DNA of 64,000 bases from S010-25 sp964441285 (GTDB lineage Bacteria; Pseudomonadota; Gammaproteobacteria; SZUA-229), in contig CAYTUK010000005.1 in the NCBI GenBank assembly GCA_964441285.1, positions 1 to 64,000 of the forward strand, in the 5' to 3' direction. A model generated the notes under the pieces. The model made no database searches, was not told the origin of the DNA, and was given only the letters and a program-made list of their open reading frames with translations. Numbering within the stretch: position 1 is the first letter of the stretch; every line of letters begins with the position of its first letter. A program made the translations under genes and the position numbers. Positions 8,421-17,510 of this stretch are shown one piece after another.

Positions 8421-8449
8421 AAGATACCCGCGCTGAGCAGCTTTCTCAA
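8421..8449 (-). promoter_or_regulatory. Candidate sigma-70 promoter of tyrS
   Basis: Minus strand TTGAGA (8449-8444), 17-bp spacer, TATCTT (8426-8421). The -10 box lies about 38 bases before the tyrS start codon. Confidence 0.5.
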
Positions 8450-8518
8450 CAAAAATGTAAGACAATTTTTAAGTTCTCTGCTTTTATACCTTTTCTTAAA
8501 GACTTTCACCGAAAAATA

Positions 8519-8547
8519 TTGACCAAAACACTATAACCAACTACATT
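8519..8547 (+). promoter_or_regulatory. Candidate sigma-70 promoter of the M23 peptidase-anmK unit
   Basis: TTGACC (8519-8524), 17-bp spacer, TACATT (8542-8547), 32 bases before the start codon of the peptidase gene. Confidence 0.45.
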
Positions 8548-8579
8548 CAGCTAATAACAACAACCCATTATCCACACTG

Positions 8580-10043
8580 ATGTCATTGATTAATAAAGAT
8601 TTCCGAACGCACAATACGGCATCAATTATTCACAGAAATACTAAATTGCGCTGGTCACTCTTTGCGATTACCTGCATTATTATTGCCATTGCCATCGTGA
8701 GTAAATTTTGGCCGCCGGTAAAAACAGAGATAAAAATGCCACCCCTCTCTTTCACCCATTCTACTAAAGATAAAAATACCGCCGGTGTCGATACAGCTCA
8801 CCCTGTAATGCAAGGTATGGTCCGCGAAAAATTCTCTCTCAGCCTGCCAAAACTACAACCCAAAAAAAAGAAATCTATAAAACAGGGCGTTTCTAATCAG
8901 GCAAATAATACGCCATTAGACCAATGGCGAAAATTTAAAGTTAAGTCTGGCGACAGCCTCGCTCGATTATTTAAACGCGCAGGCATTAGCGCCAAACAGG
9001 TTGATGAATTAATGCGCTCCGATGACGCAGTAAAAATACTGCGCCGAATTTATCCTGATAATATGCTTCGTATACAGGCCGATGCCGATGGTACGCTTCA
9101 GGCGCTACGCTACGATATTAATAAAAAGTCCTCGCTCATAGTGGAACGCAAAAACGGACACCTGATTGCAAAGATAGCACACCACCAGATTGATGTTCGC
9201 ACAACTCACGCAAGTGGAAAAATTAAGTCCTCGCTTTATCTTGCAGCAAAAAGGGCGGGTATCTCACAAAATATTATCATGAAGATGGCAAGTATTTTTG
9301 GCTGGGATATAGATTTTGCACAGGACATTCGTGCAGGCGATCAGTTTACTGTTTTATACGAAGAACTCTATCATAATGATGAAAAAATTGCAGACGGTAA
9401 TATTCTTGCTGCCGAATTTATTAACCAGGGAAAAACGTACCGTGCAGTTCGTTACACCAACCCACAAACCAATATAAGCGAATATTACACGCCTGGCGGT
9501 AAAAGTATGCGTAAAACTTTTTTACGCACACCCGTCAAATTTACCCGCATCAGCTCACGCTTTAGCCTGAATCGCTACCACCCGATACTGCATAGATTTC
9601 GTTCTCACAAAGGTGTCGATTATGCGGCTAAGCGAGGCACACCTGTCTATGCAGCCGGTGATGGCAAGGTGATATTTGAAGGCAGAAAAGGTGGTTATGG
9701 GCGTGTTATCATTCTGCAACATGGGCCTAAATATACAACACTCTATGCCCATTTAAATAGTTTTAACCGAAAAATCAGGCCTGGATCCAGAGTTAAACAA
9801 GGACAAACTATCGCTTATGTTGGTAGTTCAGGGCTGGCAACCGGCCCCCATCTTCACTACGAGTTTCGGGTAAATGGCACACACAGAAACCCCCTCACGG
9901 TAAAACTGCCAAAATCCAAACCCATACAGAAACGCTACCTTGCTAATTTTGAATTAATGACTACCCCCATACTGGCACAACTGAACTCGATCTCTCGCAA
10001 CCAGCAGCTGGCGCTGGCTGATACCCGATCCGACAAAGATTAA
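8580..10043 (+). CDS. M23-family peptidoglycan DD-endopeptidase (MepM-like)
   Basis: A 487-aa cell-wall hydrolase that would cut peptide crosslinks to allow wall growth. Order: membrane anchor (about 24-42), linker, an OapA/LysM-like domain (about 118-170, FKVKSGDSLARLFKRAG), a second Csd3-like domain (about 215-310), then the LytM/M23 zinc peptidase (about 335-440). Zinc ligands are present: HKGVD (His343, Asp347) and HLHYEF (His424, His426), plus TLYAHL. All catalytic residues are retained, so it should be an active enzyme rather than an EnvC/NlpD-type activator. anmK follows after 10 bases, linking wall cutting with recycling of anhydro sugars. Confidence 0.9.
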   Translation: MSLINKDFRTHNTASIIHRNTKLRWSLFAITCIIIAIAIVSKFWPPVKTEIKMPPLSFTHSTKDKNTAGVDTAHPVMQGMVREKFSLSLPKLQPKKKKSIKQGVSNQANNTPLDQWRKFKVKSGDSLARLFKRAGISAKQVDELMRSDDAVKILRRIYPDNMLRIQADADGTLQALRYDINKKSSLIVERKNGHLIAKIAHHQIDVRTTHASGKIKSSLYLAAKRAGISQNIIMKMASIFGWDIDFAQDIRAGDQFTVLYEELYHNDEKIADGNILAAEFINQGKTYRAVRYTNPQTNISEYYTPGGKSMRKTFLRTPVKFTRISSRFSLNRYHPILHRFRSHKGVDYAAKRGTPVYAAGDGKVIFEGRKGGYGRVIILQHGPKYTTLYAHLNSFNRKIRPGSRVKQGQTIAYVGSSGLATGPHLHYEFRVNGTHRNPLTVKLPKSKPIQKRYLANFELMTTPILAQLNSISRNQQLALADTRSDKD

Positions 10044-10053
10044 CACACATAAA

Positions 10054-11217
10054 ATGCTGTCTGATCTTTATATTGGCCTCATGTCCGGTACCAGTGTAGA
10101 CAGCATTGATGCCGTGCTGGTTGATTTTTCTGATGCCTCCCCGCATCTTATTGCCAGCTTAAACAAAGACTGGCCACTAGAAATACGTAATGCAATTTTT
10201 GCCACACGCTACCTGACCGATAATGAACTCAGTTCACTCCAGCAACTCGATAGTAAAATTGGAGATATTTTTGCACAGACAACAAATGCATTATTAAAAC
10301 AGGCCGGTATTACTACAACAGCAGTCAAAGCTATTGGTAGCCACGGTCAAACTATTCGTCACCAACCAAACGCAGCCAATCCATTTTCTCTACAGATTGG
10401 TGATGCTACACGCATCGCTCAGCAGACAAACATCAATGTGGTTTCAAATTTTCGTACTGCTGATATTGAAATGGGGGGCCAGGGTGCACCGCTCGTCCCG
10501 GCATTCCACCAGGCGGTTTTCCACAGTGATAAAAAGAATCGGGCCATTGTAAACATTGGCGGCATTGCCAATATTACTGCCTTACCCAAACAACGAAACA
10601 AACCCGTGATCGGCTTTGATACTGGCCCTGGCAACAACTTAATGGATGCCTGGAGCACAAGACATAAACGAGGAAATTATGATAAAAATGGCGATTTCGC
10701 TGCCAGTGGCACAACCAATACGCACTTATTAGCCAAGTTGTTACGGGAAAACTATTTTCAGTTGGCGCCACCTAAAAGCACCGGTTTTGAACTTTTCAAT
10801 TTGACCTGGCTGGATAAATATCTTGCCAGCTCGCCCAGTACTGCTTTAAAAAGTACTGAGGTGCAAAGCACATTGTGTGATTTAACAGCGATATCTATCA
10901 TCCAGGCAATTAGTCAGTCTGCTGAAAACACAGATGAAATATATATTTGTGGCGGCGGTGTACACAATAAAGAACTAATGCGACGATTGCAGATGCTGAC
11001 TAAATTACCTGTGACTTCGACACAGCAGCTCGGCATCCACCCCGACTGGGTTGAAGCCATGACTTTTGCCTGGTTAGCAAAGCAGAGAATAAAAGACTTA
11101 CCTGGAAATCTGCCTGCAGTTACCGGCGCAAAACATAGCGTTGTATTAGGGAATATCACCTACCCAAACGCAACCCCTTCCAGGCCAAACCCGCCTGAGA
11201 TAAAAAATAACACATAA
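10054..11217 (+). CDS. anmK: Anhydro-N-acetylmuramic acid kinase
   Basis: Cytoplasmic enzyme of peptidoglycan recycling; it hydrolyses and phosphorylates 1,6-anhydro-MurNAc to MurNAc-6-phosphate. The 387-aa sequence has the family start GLMSGTSVDSIDAVLVDF, GSHGQTIRH, GGQGAPLVPAFH, VNIGGIANIT and FDTGPGNNLMD, the ASKHA-type nucleotide-binding elements. It sits 10 bp behind the M23 endopeptidase and ends 24 bp before the convergent citrate synthase gene. It complements AmpD, at the other end of this window, in the same pathway. Confidence 0.95.
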   Translation: MLSDLYIGLMSGTSVDSIDAVLVDFSDASPHLIASLNKDWPLEIRNAIFATRYLTDNELSSLQQLDSKIGDIFAQTTNALLKQAGITTTAVKAIGSHGQTIRHQPNAANPFSLQIGDATRIAQQTNINVVSNFRTADIEMGGQGAPLVPAFHQAVFHSDKKNRAIVNIGGIANITALPKQRNKPVIGFDTGPGNNLMDAWSTRHKRGNYDKNGDFAASGTTNTHLLAKLLRENYFQLAPPKSTGFELFNLTWLDKYLASSPSTALKSTEVQSTLCDLTAISIIQAISQSAENTDEIYICGGGVHNKELMRRLQMLTKLPVTSTQQLGIHPDWVEAMTFAWLAKQRIKDLPGNLPAVTGAKHSVVLGNITYPNATPSRPNPPEIKNNT

Positions 11218-11241
11218 CCAGAAAGTGGTTAATGCCTGTCG

Positions 11242-12399
11242 CTATCGTTTATCCATATCAAGATAACACTGAGATTCATTACCTGTATAAATCTGTGTTG
11301 GTCTAAAAATTCGATTATCTGACAACTGTTCGCGCCAATGCGCTAACCAGCCAGCAACGCGTGATATAGCAAAAATCGGGGTGAACAGGTCAGTTGGAAT
11401 GCCCATTTCTGTATACAGAATGCCGGAGTAATAATCCACATTCGGGTACACGCCTTTGGGTCCAAGTCTGGCTTCACAGGCCTCTTCCAGCCTCAATGCT
11501 GTTTCAAACTGCGAACTTAGATTACCCTGTGTCTCACCCCATTCAACCATCATTTTCTGTAATACAATGGCCCTTGGATCCTTGGTTTTGTACTCACGAT
11601 GCCCCATGCCCCAAATAACTTCTTTTTTAGCCAGTTTGTTATCCAACCAGGCCGAGGCATTTTCAGGCCGACCAATTTCTTTTAGCATTTCAACAACACG
11701 TTCATTAGCACCACCATGCAACGGCCCGGCCAGGGTACCAATTGCAGCAGCAATAACCAGAAAGGGACTTGCCAGAGTCGAGCCACAAACCATTGCAGCA
11801 AAGGTAGATGCATTAATCGTATGCTCGGCATGCAATACCAAACAGGCATCCATAATTTTAACTTTTAACGGATCTGGGTCTTTACCCTCAAGCATATACA
11901 AAAAGTTTTCAGCATGTGTCAGATCATCTCTTGGCTCCACCGGATCATACCCATTTCGTATGTGCTCCCACATGGCAACAATCGTTGACATACGCGATAT
12001 GATTTTCACCGACATGCTGTGTATATATTCCACATCATTACCCGCAATACCGTCTGAAAGAACCTCTTCACCACCATAAAACATACCCAGACTAGCAACA
12101 GCCGTCTGCAACATTTCCATCGAGCGTCCCGATGTTGGCAGGTTTTTCATAATACTGCGTATTCTATACTTAAGCCGACGTTCAGCTCTTAACTGCTGAT
12201 CAAAATCTTCAAGTTCCGGCTCTGTCGGTAAATGACCATCAAGCAATAGCAGGGCGGTTTCTTCAAAGGTACTTTTCTCAGCCAGTTCGCGTATATCGTA
12301 GCCGCGATAAGCTAATATGCCTTTCTCGCCATTGATCGATGAAATGTTAGATTTGGTAGCTGGCACACCAGCCAGTCCGGGTAAATATTCACTGGTCAT
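11242..12399 (-). CDS. gltA: Citrate synthase (short, type I-like)
   Basis: Condenses oxaloacetate with acetyl-CoA; a 2-methylcitrate activity cannot be excluded from sequence. The 385-aa enzyme contains AYRGYDIREL, LHAEHTINAST, PLHGGANERV, the catalytic-histidine stretch GMGHREYKTKDPRA, and DLFTPIFAISRVAGW with the catalytic Asp region. It is shorter than the hexameric E. coli GltA (427 aa). I start at the ATG at 12399, seven bases after an AGGA; an upstream ATG at 12444 would add 15 residues not typical of the family. It stands alone between anmK and erpA, facing anmK. Confidence 0.88.
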   Translation of the reverse strand: MTSEYLPGLAGVPATKSNISSINGEKGILAYRGYDIRELAEKSTFEETALLLLDGHLPTEPELEDFDQQLRAERRLKYRIRSIMKNLPTSGRSMEMLQTAVASLGMFYGGEEVLSDGIAGNDVEYIHSMSVKIISRMSTIVAMWEHIRNGYDPVEPRDDLTHAENFLYMLEGKDPDPLKVKIMDACLVLHAEHTINASTFAAMVCGSTLASPFLVIAAAIGTLAGPLHGGANERVVEMLKEIGRPENASAWLDNKLAKKEVIWGMGHREYKTKDPRAIVLQKMMVEWGETQGNLSSQFETALRLEEACEARLGPKGVYPNVDYYSGILYTEMGIPTDLFTPIFAISRVAGWLAHWREQLSDNRIFRPTQIYTGNESQCYLDMDKR

Positions 12400-12620
12400 A
12401 TTCATATCCTGCTTTTGGAAAGGTAACTTAACAAACATTATCACAAAGGGTTTATGACAATTAAAAATTCATATAATTTCCCACTGCTGTCCCGTTAATC
12501 TTAACGGCAAATAGTGTATACCCATGCTGCATTAAGGATAGATTGTCTATACTGATACATGGTGGGTTTTATTGCTGTGAGTAGTAATAATTTTTTATAT
12601 CTGGCAAGACGGTACAAATA

Positions 12621-12660
12621 AAACAGCACCAGAAAATACATTATTCTCCTGGTGCTGTTT
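12621..12660. terminator. Bidirectional terminator between erpA and gltA
   Basis: Perfect 12-bp inverted repeat AAACAGCACCAG / CTGGTGCTGTTT around a 16-base loop, with T-rich sequence on both strands. On the minus strand it lies 45 bases after the erpA stop codon. Confidence 0.85.
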
Positions 12661-12704
12661 TTGCGTTATAGCGGACAGTAAATCCGTCTATTTCAAGCCT
12701 GTCT

Positions 12705-13079
12705 TTAGACTGAAAACGACGAACCACAGCCACAGGTTGATTTTGCATTTGGATTATTAATCACAAAACGCGCACCTTCCAGACCTTCCAGATAGTCCAC
12801 TTCTGCGCCATTCAAATACTGCATACTGGTGAGGTCAACCAGCATCGTTGCGCCTTTATTTTTGATCACTGCATCTTCATCATTAACGCTTTCATCAAAT
12901 TTAAAGCCATATTGAAAGCCGGAACAACCACCACCTTCAATCATTACCCGTAATTTCAGATTCTCATTATGCTCTTCTTTTACCAGTGCATTAACTTTTT
13001 CAGCCGCAGCATCAGAAAACTTAACCGTTGCACCTTCAACCACTTTGGGTTTTGGTGCAAAACTAACTTGAATATCCAT
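12705..13079 (-). CDS. erpA: Iron-sulfur cluster insertion protein ErpA
   Basis: A-type Fe-S carrier delivering clusters to essential apoproteins such as the isoprenoid enzyme IspG. The 124-aa protein has the three cluster-ligand cysteines Cys52 (GGGCSGFQYGF), Cys116 and Cys118 (TCGCGSSF). Last gene downstream of argC-DUF6776-bactofilin on the minus strand, with an 86-bp gap before it that could hold its own promoter; followed by the terminator at 12621-12660. Confidence 0.95.
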   Translation of the reverse strand: MDIQVSFAPKPKVVEGATVKFSDAAAEKVNALVKEEHNENLKLRVMIEGGGCSGFQYGFKFDESVNDEDAVIKNKGATMLVDLTSMQYLNGAEVDYLEGLEGARFVINNPNAKSTCGCGSSFSV

Positions 13080-13164
13080 TACTAACTCGACTGTTACTGT
13101 ATTAAGACAGGCTAAATTAACATTACCCGAGTTATTTAGTCAAGTATTCACAAGACTTCAACCT

Positions 13165-13626
13165 TTAGCCTGATACAACGGCAGTATCATCCAACGGATG
13201 ATCTTCAGCTGATGAATCAGCGGCGATCTCTTCTGCTTTATGCTCAAGGTACTTGTTTTCGCTGGTATTATGTAACATTTTACCGTTAATTTCAGCCCCA
13301 CTCGCCATTTCCAGCAAGTTGTAATAGACATTGCCTAAAATACGCGCTTTAGCTGATAGCTCCAATTTTTCCGTGGCATAAACATTCCCCGCTACTTCGC
13401 CATTAATAACCGCGTAAGCAACATGGACATCACCCTCGATTCGTCCTTTATCACTCACAATCAGGATCGCACCCATATCATCCTGTGACTCCACCGCACT
13501 CACATTACCAATAACATTGCCATCCAGATGTAAACCACCATGAAACTTGATATTACCAGTAACTTCTACACCCTGGCCGATTAAAGTATCAATTTTGGAT
13601 GATTTGATTTTCTTCTTGTTAAACAT
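13165..13626 (-). CDS. Bactofilin-family cytoskeletal protein
   Basis: Polymer-forming cytoskeletal protein of 153 aa. The central beta-helix (about 15-115) shows short glycine-spaced turns such as VEVTGNIKFHGGLHLDGNV, GRIEGDVHVAY and NGEVAGNVY, flanked by a short N-terminal tail (MFNKKK) and an acidic disordered C-terminus. Bactofilins scaffold wall enzymes or localise envelope proteins. The start lies one base after the stop codon of the DUF6776 gene, so the two are translationally linked. Confidence 0.88.
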   Translation of the reverse strand: MFNKKKIKSSKIDTLIGQGVEVTGNIKFHGGLHLDGNVIGNVSAVESQDDMGAILIVSDKGRIEGDVHVAYAVINGEVAGNVYATEKLELSAKARILGNVYYNLLEMASGAEINGKMLHNTSENKYLEHKAEEIAADSSAEDHPLDDTAVVSG

Positions 13627-13627
13627 A

Positions 13628-14365
13628 TCACACCCCTTTTGCAGTCAGATCTGACCAGGAAAATTGTTCATCGATCGGTTTGATCCTGCCTCTTTTAGGG
13701 TTGACTCTGACACGTACGGAGTCTGGCTGAAATGCCTTTGGCAAGGTCATAGTACCTTTAAAACGCTGAAAATATTTAAAACTAAATTTCATTACCTTTT
13801 TATTCCCACTCGAAATATTGCTTAATTTTAATGTCGTTGGCTCGCCTTTAATCACCCCTTTAATCGAAATATGGATGATGCCTCGGGCAAAACGATCATT
13901 GCGACCACGCTGGCTTATCATAATTTTGTACTGATAGCCACCATTATCGTCTGCTCTTAACTGAAAGGTCTGAATAGAAAGACTTCGGCTGCCTTGCTCA
14001 GGTGCAACGATGCTTTTATAAAAAATAAGTTCTTTGCTAAGCGTCAGCACTTTACTTTGTGCTTTAATCAAACTGCCTTTCAATTGTTCAGACGCATCAT
14101 CATCAATTTGTCTGTTACGTTCAAGCATAGACGCTTGCCGCTGAGTTTCAACACTTTTGGCCTGCAATTTTTTAACTTGAACGGTTAGCTGTGAAATACG
14201 TTGTTGTGTCGTTGCGCTGTCATAACCTGCTGCATAACGGCCAGATTCATATGCCATCCAGACAGCAACCAGTGCGATGCATAAAAGCACCAACAGGCTA
14301 ATAATCCAGAGCCATGGACGCTGAACAACAATGATTCGGTGACTGTAACCTGGTTTCATATTCAT
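13628..14365 (-). CDS. DUF6776-type membrane-anchored coiled-coil protein
   Basis: A 245-aa protein of unknown function. One transmembrane segment (about 17-38), a periplasmic coiled coil (about 50-118, heptads with Q, K and L), then a compact beta-rich C-terminal domain (about 125-235). Its start overlaps the argC stop by four bases (ATGA), and the bactofilin gene begins one base after its own stop. The constant pairing with a bactofilin suggests an envelope-scaffold role; this is inference from context. Confidence 0.72.
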   Translation of the reverse strand: MNMKPGYSHRIIVVQRPWLWIISLLVLLCIALVAVWMAYESGRYAAGYDSATTQQRISQLTVQVKKLQAKSVETQRQASMLERNRQIDDDASEQLKGSLIKAQSKVLTLSKELIFYKSIVAPEQGSRSLSIQTFQLRADDNGGYQYKIMISQRGRNDRFARGIIHISIKGVIKGEPTTLKLSNISSGNKKVMKFSFKYFQRFKGTMTLPKAFQPDSVRVRVNPKRGRIKPIDEQFSWSDLTAKGV

Positions 14366-15390
14366 GGTAACAACGCCACCTGATTTAACCCCAACCTTTC
14401 ATCCAGGCCAAACATAATATTCATGTTTTGCACCGCTTGCCCTGCGGCACCTTTTACCAAATTATCGATAACGGAAGAAACCACAACCATATCTCCGTCC
14501 TGTGGCCTGCAGACAGCAATTTGGCAATTATTCGATCCGCTTACATTGCGGGTTTCAGGCATTGTACCTGCTGGCAATACATCGACAAAAGGTTCATCGA
14601 TATAACGCTGTTCCAACAATGACTGCAAATCAACCGTTGAAGTAATCGTGACATACAGGCTCGCTTCAATACCACGTATCATTGGCAGCAAATGTGGGAC
14701 AAAGGTTAATCCAATTTCATGTGACGCAATAGTAGACAGCATTTGGTGAATTTCAGGCAGGTGCCGATGCCCCGCTACTGCATAAGCCTTAAAATTTTCT
14801 GATGATTCAGCCTGTAACCCAGCAACACTGGCACCACGGCCAGCACCACTGATCCCAGATTTGGCATCAACGATCAGATGCTGGTTATTAATCAAGCCCT
14901 GTTCAATCAAGGGTAAAAATCCAAGTATCACGGCAGTTGGGTAACAGCCGGGGTTTGCTACTACTCTGGCATTACGAATTAAATCCCGATTAAATTCAGG
15001 CAAACCATATACGGCTTCAGCTAAAATGGTTTTACAGGCGTGTTCCATTCCATACCATTGCGCCCACATTGAAGCATCACGTAAACGAAAATCGGCAGCA
15101 AGATCAATTACCCGAGTGCCAGCTTCAATCAGCTCCGGGACGATTTTCATCGCAGTACCATTGGGCGTGGCAAAAAATACAACGTCGCACGCGGCCAGCG
15201 CATCAATGTCCGGCGCAGTAAAACAAATGTCGGTAAACCCACGTAAATTTGGAAACAGGGTAGCAACACTCCGTCCATCTTCAGCGCGTGAAGTAACCAT
15301 TTTCAATGCGGCTTCAGGATGCAACACTAACAACCGCAAGAGTTCAGCGCCGGTATAACCCGTTCCACCAACAATACCAACCGATAACAT
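14362..15390 (-). CDS. argC: N-acetyl-gamma-glutamyl-phosphate reductase
   Basis: Third step of arginine synthesis: NADPH-dependent reduction of N-acetylglutamyl phosphate to the semialdehyde. The 342-aa protein has the N-terminal Rossmann motif GIVGGTGYTGAELLRLL, the catalytic Cys149 in NPGCYPTA, and the HRHLPEI segment. First gene of argC-DUF6776-bactofilin(-erpA), divergent from hemJ. No other arginine genes are nearby. Confidence 0.96.
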   Translation of the reverse strand: MLSVGIVGGTGYTGAELLRLLVLHPEAALKMVTSRAEDGRSVATLFPNLRGFTDICFTAPDIDALAACDVVFFATPNGTAMKIVPELIEAGTRVIDLAADFRLRDASMWAQWYGMEHACKTILAEAVYGLPEFNRDLIRNARVVANPGCYPTAVILGFLPLIEQGLINNQHLIVDAKSGISGAGRGASVAGLQAESSENFKAYAVAGHRHLPEIHQMLSTIASHEIGLTFVPHLLPMIRGIEASLYVTITSTVDLQSLLEQRYIDEPFVDVLPAGTMPETRNVSGSNNCQIAVCRPQDGDMVVVSSVIDNLVKGAAGQAVQNMNIMFGLDERLGLNQVALLP

Positions 15391-15460
15391 TATTTCACCT
15401 TCATCAACTTTTTTTCACTATTTACTGCATTCACTGTATTATGAGCCAAAATACGAAACG

Positions 15461-15898
15461 ATGGCGGCACAGTCAATGTTATGGGTTAAAGCCTTCCATA
15501 TAATCTTCATGGTAACCTGGTTTGCCGGGTTGTTTTATCTACCTCGGTTATTTGTTTACCATGCCAGTTCCAGTGATGAAATTAGCAAGCAGCGTTTCAT
15601 CATCATGGAACGCAAATTATTCTGGGGCATTATGACACCCGGCGCAATTATTACCATTTGTCTGGGCGTGTGGCTAATTACCTTTCTGGGAAGCAGCAGT
15701 TTGTCGCTGTTATGGTTACAACTAAAACTAACCTTGGTTACACTGCTAATCATCTATCACATCTGGTGCGGAAAACTGCTTGCTGACTTTAAACACGACC
15801 GCAACCAACACGATCATGTCTGGTACCGCTGGTTTAACGAATTTCCGGTAATTATTTTAATCGCTATCGTATTATTAGTTGAACTACAGCCTCAATAG
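15461..15898 (+). CDS. hemJ: Protoporphyrinogen IX oxidase HemJ
   Basis: Membrane enzyme of the late haem pathway in bacteria lacking HemG and HemY. The 145-aa protein has four hydrophobic segments and the conserved N-terminal stretch WVKAFHIIFMVTWFAG with LPRLFVYH, then RKLFWGIMTPGAI and LKLTLV. An alternative start at 15476 (MLWVKAFH) matches most family members equally well. It lies alone between the divergent argC and the convergent rppH. Confidence 0.87.
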   Translation: MAAQSMLWVKAFHIIFMVTWFAGLFYLPRLFVYHASSSDEISKQRFIIMERKLFWGIMTPGAIITICLGVWLITFLGSSSLSLLWLQLKLTLVTLLIIYHIWCGKLLADFKHDRNQHDHVWYRWFNEFPVIILIAIVLLVELQPQ

Positions 15899-16002
15899 AA
15901 GCACTGGTGGTAAATTTTAAAAGATTCGTCTTATCTATCAAGTCTATTCTATCAAATCTGTTTATTTCTACTGTTAGCATACCAACCAACAATTAACTTG
16001 AT

Positions 16003-16470
16003 TCAAACAAACTGCTCCAGCTGCCTTAACACCTGCTTATAAACTTTACGTTTAAAAGGCACTATTTCACCCAGTGGTGCCCAGTAATCAACCCAGCACC
16101 AACGATCAAATTCGGGTTTATCGCTACAACCCAAATTAACATCATTTTCGTTCCCCACCAGACGCAGATAAAACCATATCTGCTTTTGCCCTATGCACAA
16201 AGGTTTGGAGTGGTGGCGCAATAAATGCTCAGGAATACGGTAACGTAACCAGTCATCCGTCCGACCAATCACCTGCACATGCCGCTCACATAAACCCGTT
16301 TCTTCATACAGCTCACGAAACATTGCCTCAATGGGAGATTCATTCTCGTCGATCCCACCCTGTGGAAATTGCCAGGCATTTTGCCCGTTTCTGCGTGCCC
16401 AAAATACTTTACCGTCATGGTTACCGAGTACTATTCCAACATTCGCCCTAAAACCATTAGAATCAATCAC
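16003..16470 (-). CDS. rppH: RNA pyrophosphohydrolase
   Basis: Nudix hydrolase that removes pyrophosphate from mRNA 5' ends and so triggers decay. The Nudix box is complete: GGIDENESPIEAMFRELYEE then TGL. N-terminus GFRANVGIVLGN and the later WYHKP-like region fit RppH; 155 aa is within the family range (E. coli 176, which has a longer tail). In many gammaproteobacteria it neighbours a HAD-IB phosphatase gene, as here across the repeat at 16595. Confidence 0.93.
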   Translation of the reverse strand: MIDSNGFRANVGIVLGNHDGKVFWARRNGQNAWQFPQGGIDENESPIEAMFRELYEETGLCERHVQVIGRTDDWLRYRIPEHLLRHHSKPLCIGQKQIWFYLRLVGNENDVNLGCSDKPEFDRWCWVDYWAPLGEIVPFKRKVYKQVLRQLEQFV

Positions 16471-16594
16471 TTAAAAATCTCACTTATCATCCGTTGTATT
16501 ATTCAACGAAATACTGGTGCGAATAAATACGATTATTGTATTTATCATAACAGACCACACAGAAAATATAAGTTTAAACTCAGGAAATATTTTA

Positions 16595-16725
16595 TATTAC
16601 TGAAACAGATGAAAGGGCTACCTGGTGTTCGAGACCGTCAGTCGCAGGGATGCGGGTGTCGAGCTTACATGGAAGTATTTACAGCGTGTCTTGAACACCA
16701 GGTAGCCTTTTCATCCATCCTGTTA
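16595..16725 (+). repeat. 131-bp palindromic repeat, full copy (L-core-R), best-preserved
   Basis: Left end TATTACTGAAACAGATG, right end the complement of CTAACAGGATGGATG. The arms GGGCTACCTGGTGTTCGAGAC and GTGTCTTGAACACCAGGTAGCC pair over about 27 bases with two mismatches. The core has the hairpin GTCGCAGGGATGCGGG, then TGTCGAGCTTACATGG and TATTTACAGCG. It fills most of the 344-bp gap between rppH and the HAD phosphatase gene, which otherwise holds no gene. Confidence 0.9.
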
Positions 16726-16814
16726 GCATGTATCGATAGACAAAGATTATTTGAGCCAGGGAACCGTAACAGGTAGTATCGCCATTAATTTTTATTATTA
16801 TTAAAATTTACCAC

Positions 16815-17471
16815 ATGTCACTCGCACTATTTGATCTGGACAACACGCTGCTCGCCGCTGATAGCGACTATCTATGGGGCATTTTTCTGGCAGAAAAAGG
16901 CCTGGTAAACTCGCACAGTTATGAAGCAGCCAATCAACAATTTTACGCGCAGTACAAAGCCGGTACACTGGATATTGATGCATTTCTCACTTTTTCACTA
17001 CAGGCATTAAGCCAACATCCAATAAAAAAGCTGGACGCTCTGCATAAAACGTTTATGCAAAAATATATTCAGCCGGTTATGACAGCCAAAGGGCAGCAAC
17101 AAATTCAATATCACAAAGAACAGGGTGACAGTATTATTATTATAACTGCCACCAATCGATTTATCACCCAGCCCATCGCCGAAGCATTTAGTGCCGATGC
17201 ACTGATCGCGACTGAAGCTGAAATTGTCAATGGTCGATACACGGGTAAGACTGAAGGGATACCCTGTTTTCAGCAGGGAAAAATTGAGCGTTTAAACCAG
17301 TGGCTGGCCAAGACTGGATATAATATGGATAACAGCTGGTTTTACAGTGATTCACATAACGATATTCCTTTGCTGGAAAAAGTCACTTTCCCAATTGCCG
17401 TTGACCCGGATGATAAATTAAAAAAACACGCCAAAGCAGCAGGGTGGCCGATAAAAAGTTTTAGAGATTAA
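16815..17471 (+). CDS. HAD superfamily subfamily IB hydrolase (phosphoserine phosphatase-like)
   Basis: A 218-aa cytoplasmic phosphatase. Motif I LFDLDNTLL (Asp7 nucleophile, Asp9 acid/base), motif II IIITATN, motif III lysine near GKIERL, motif IV YSDSHNDIPLL. The helical cap (about 15-85) is of the IB/C1 type seen in SerB-like and HisB-like enzymes. The substrate cannot be read from sequence. Homologues commonly sit next to rppH. Confidence 0.85.
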   Translation: MSLALFDLDNTLLAADSDYLWGIFLAEKGLVNSHSYEAANQQFYAQYKAGTLDIDAFLTFSLQALSQHPIKKLDALHKTFMQKYIQPVMTAKGQQQIQYHKEQGDSIIIITATNRFITQPIAEAFSADALIATEAEIVNGRYTGKTEGIPCFQQGKIERLNQWLAKTGYNMDNSWFYSDSHNDIPLLEKVTFPIAVDPDDKLKKHAKAAGWPIKSFRD

Positions 17472-17510
17472 AGGATATAAATCTGCTGATCTACTGACAC
17501 GGAGTTATAT

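Noticed and set aside
11456..12079. 207-aa open frame on the plus strand
   Set aside because: It is antisense to the citrate synthase gene, has no recognisable domain, and its composition is that of a shadow frame.
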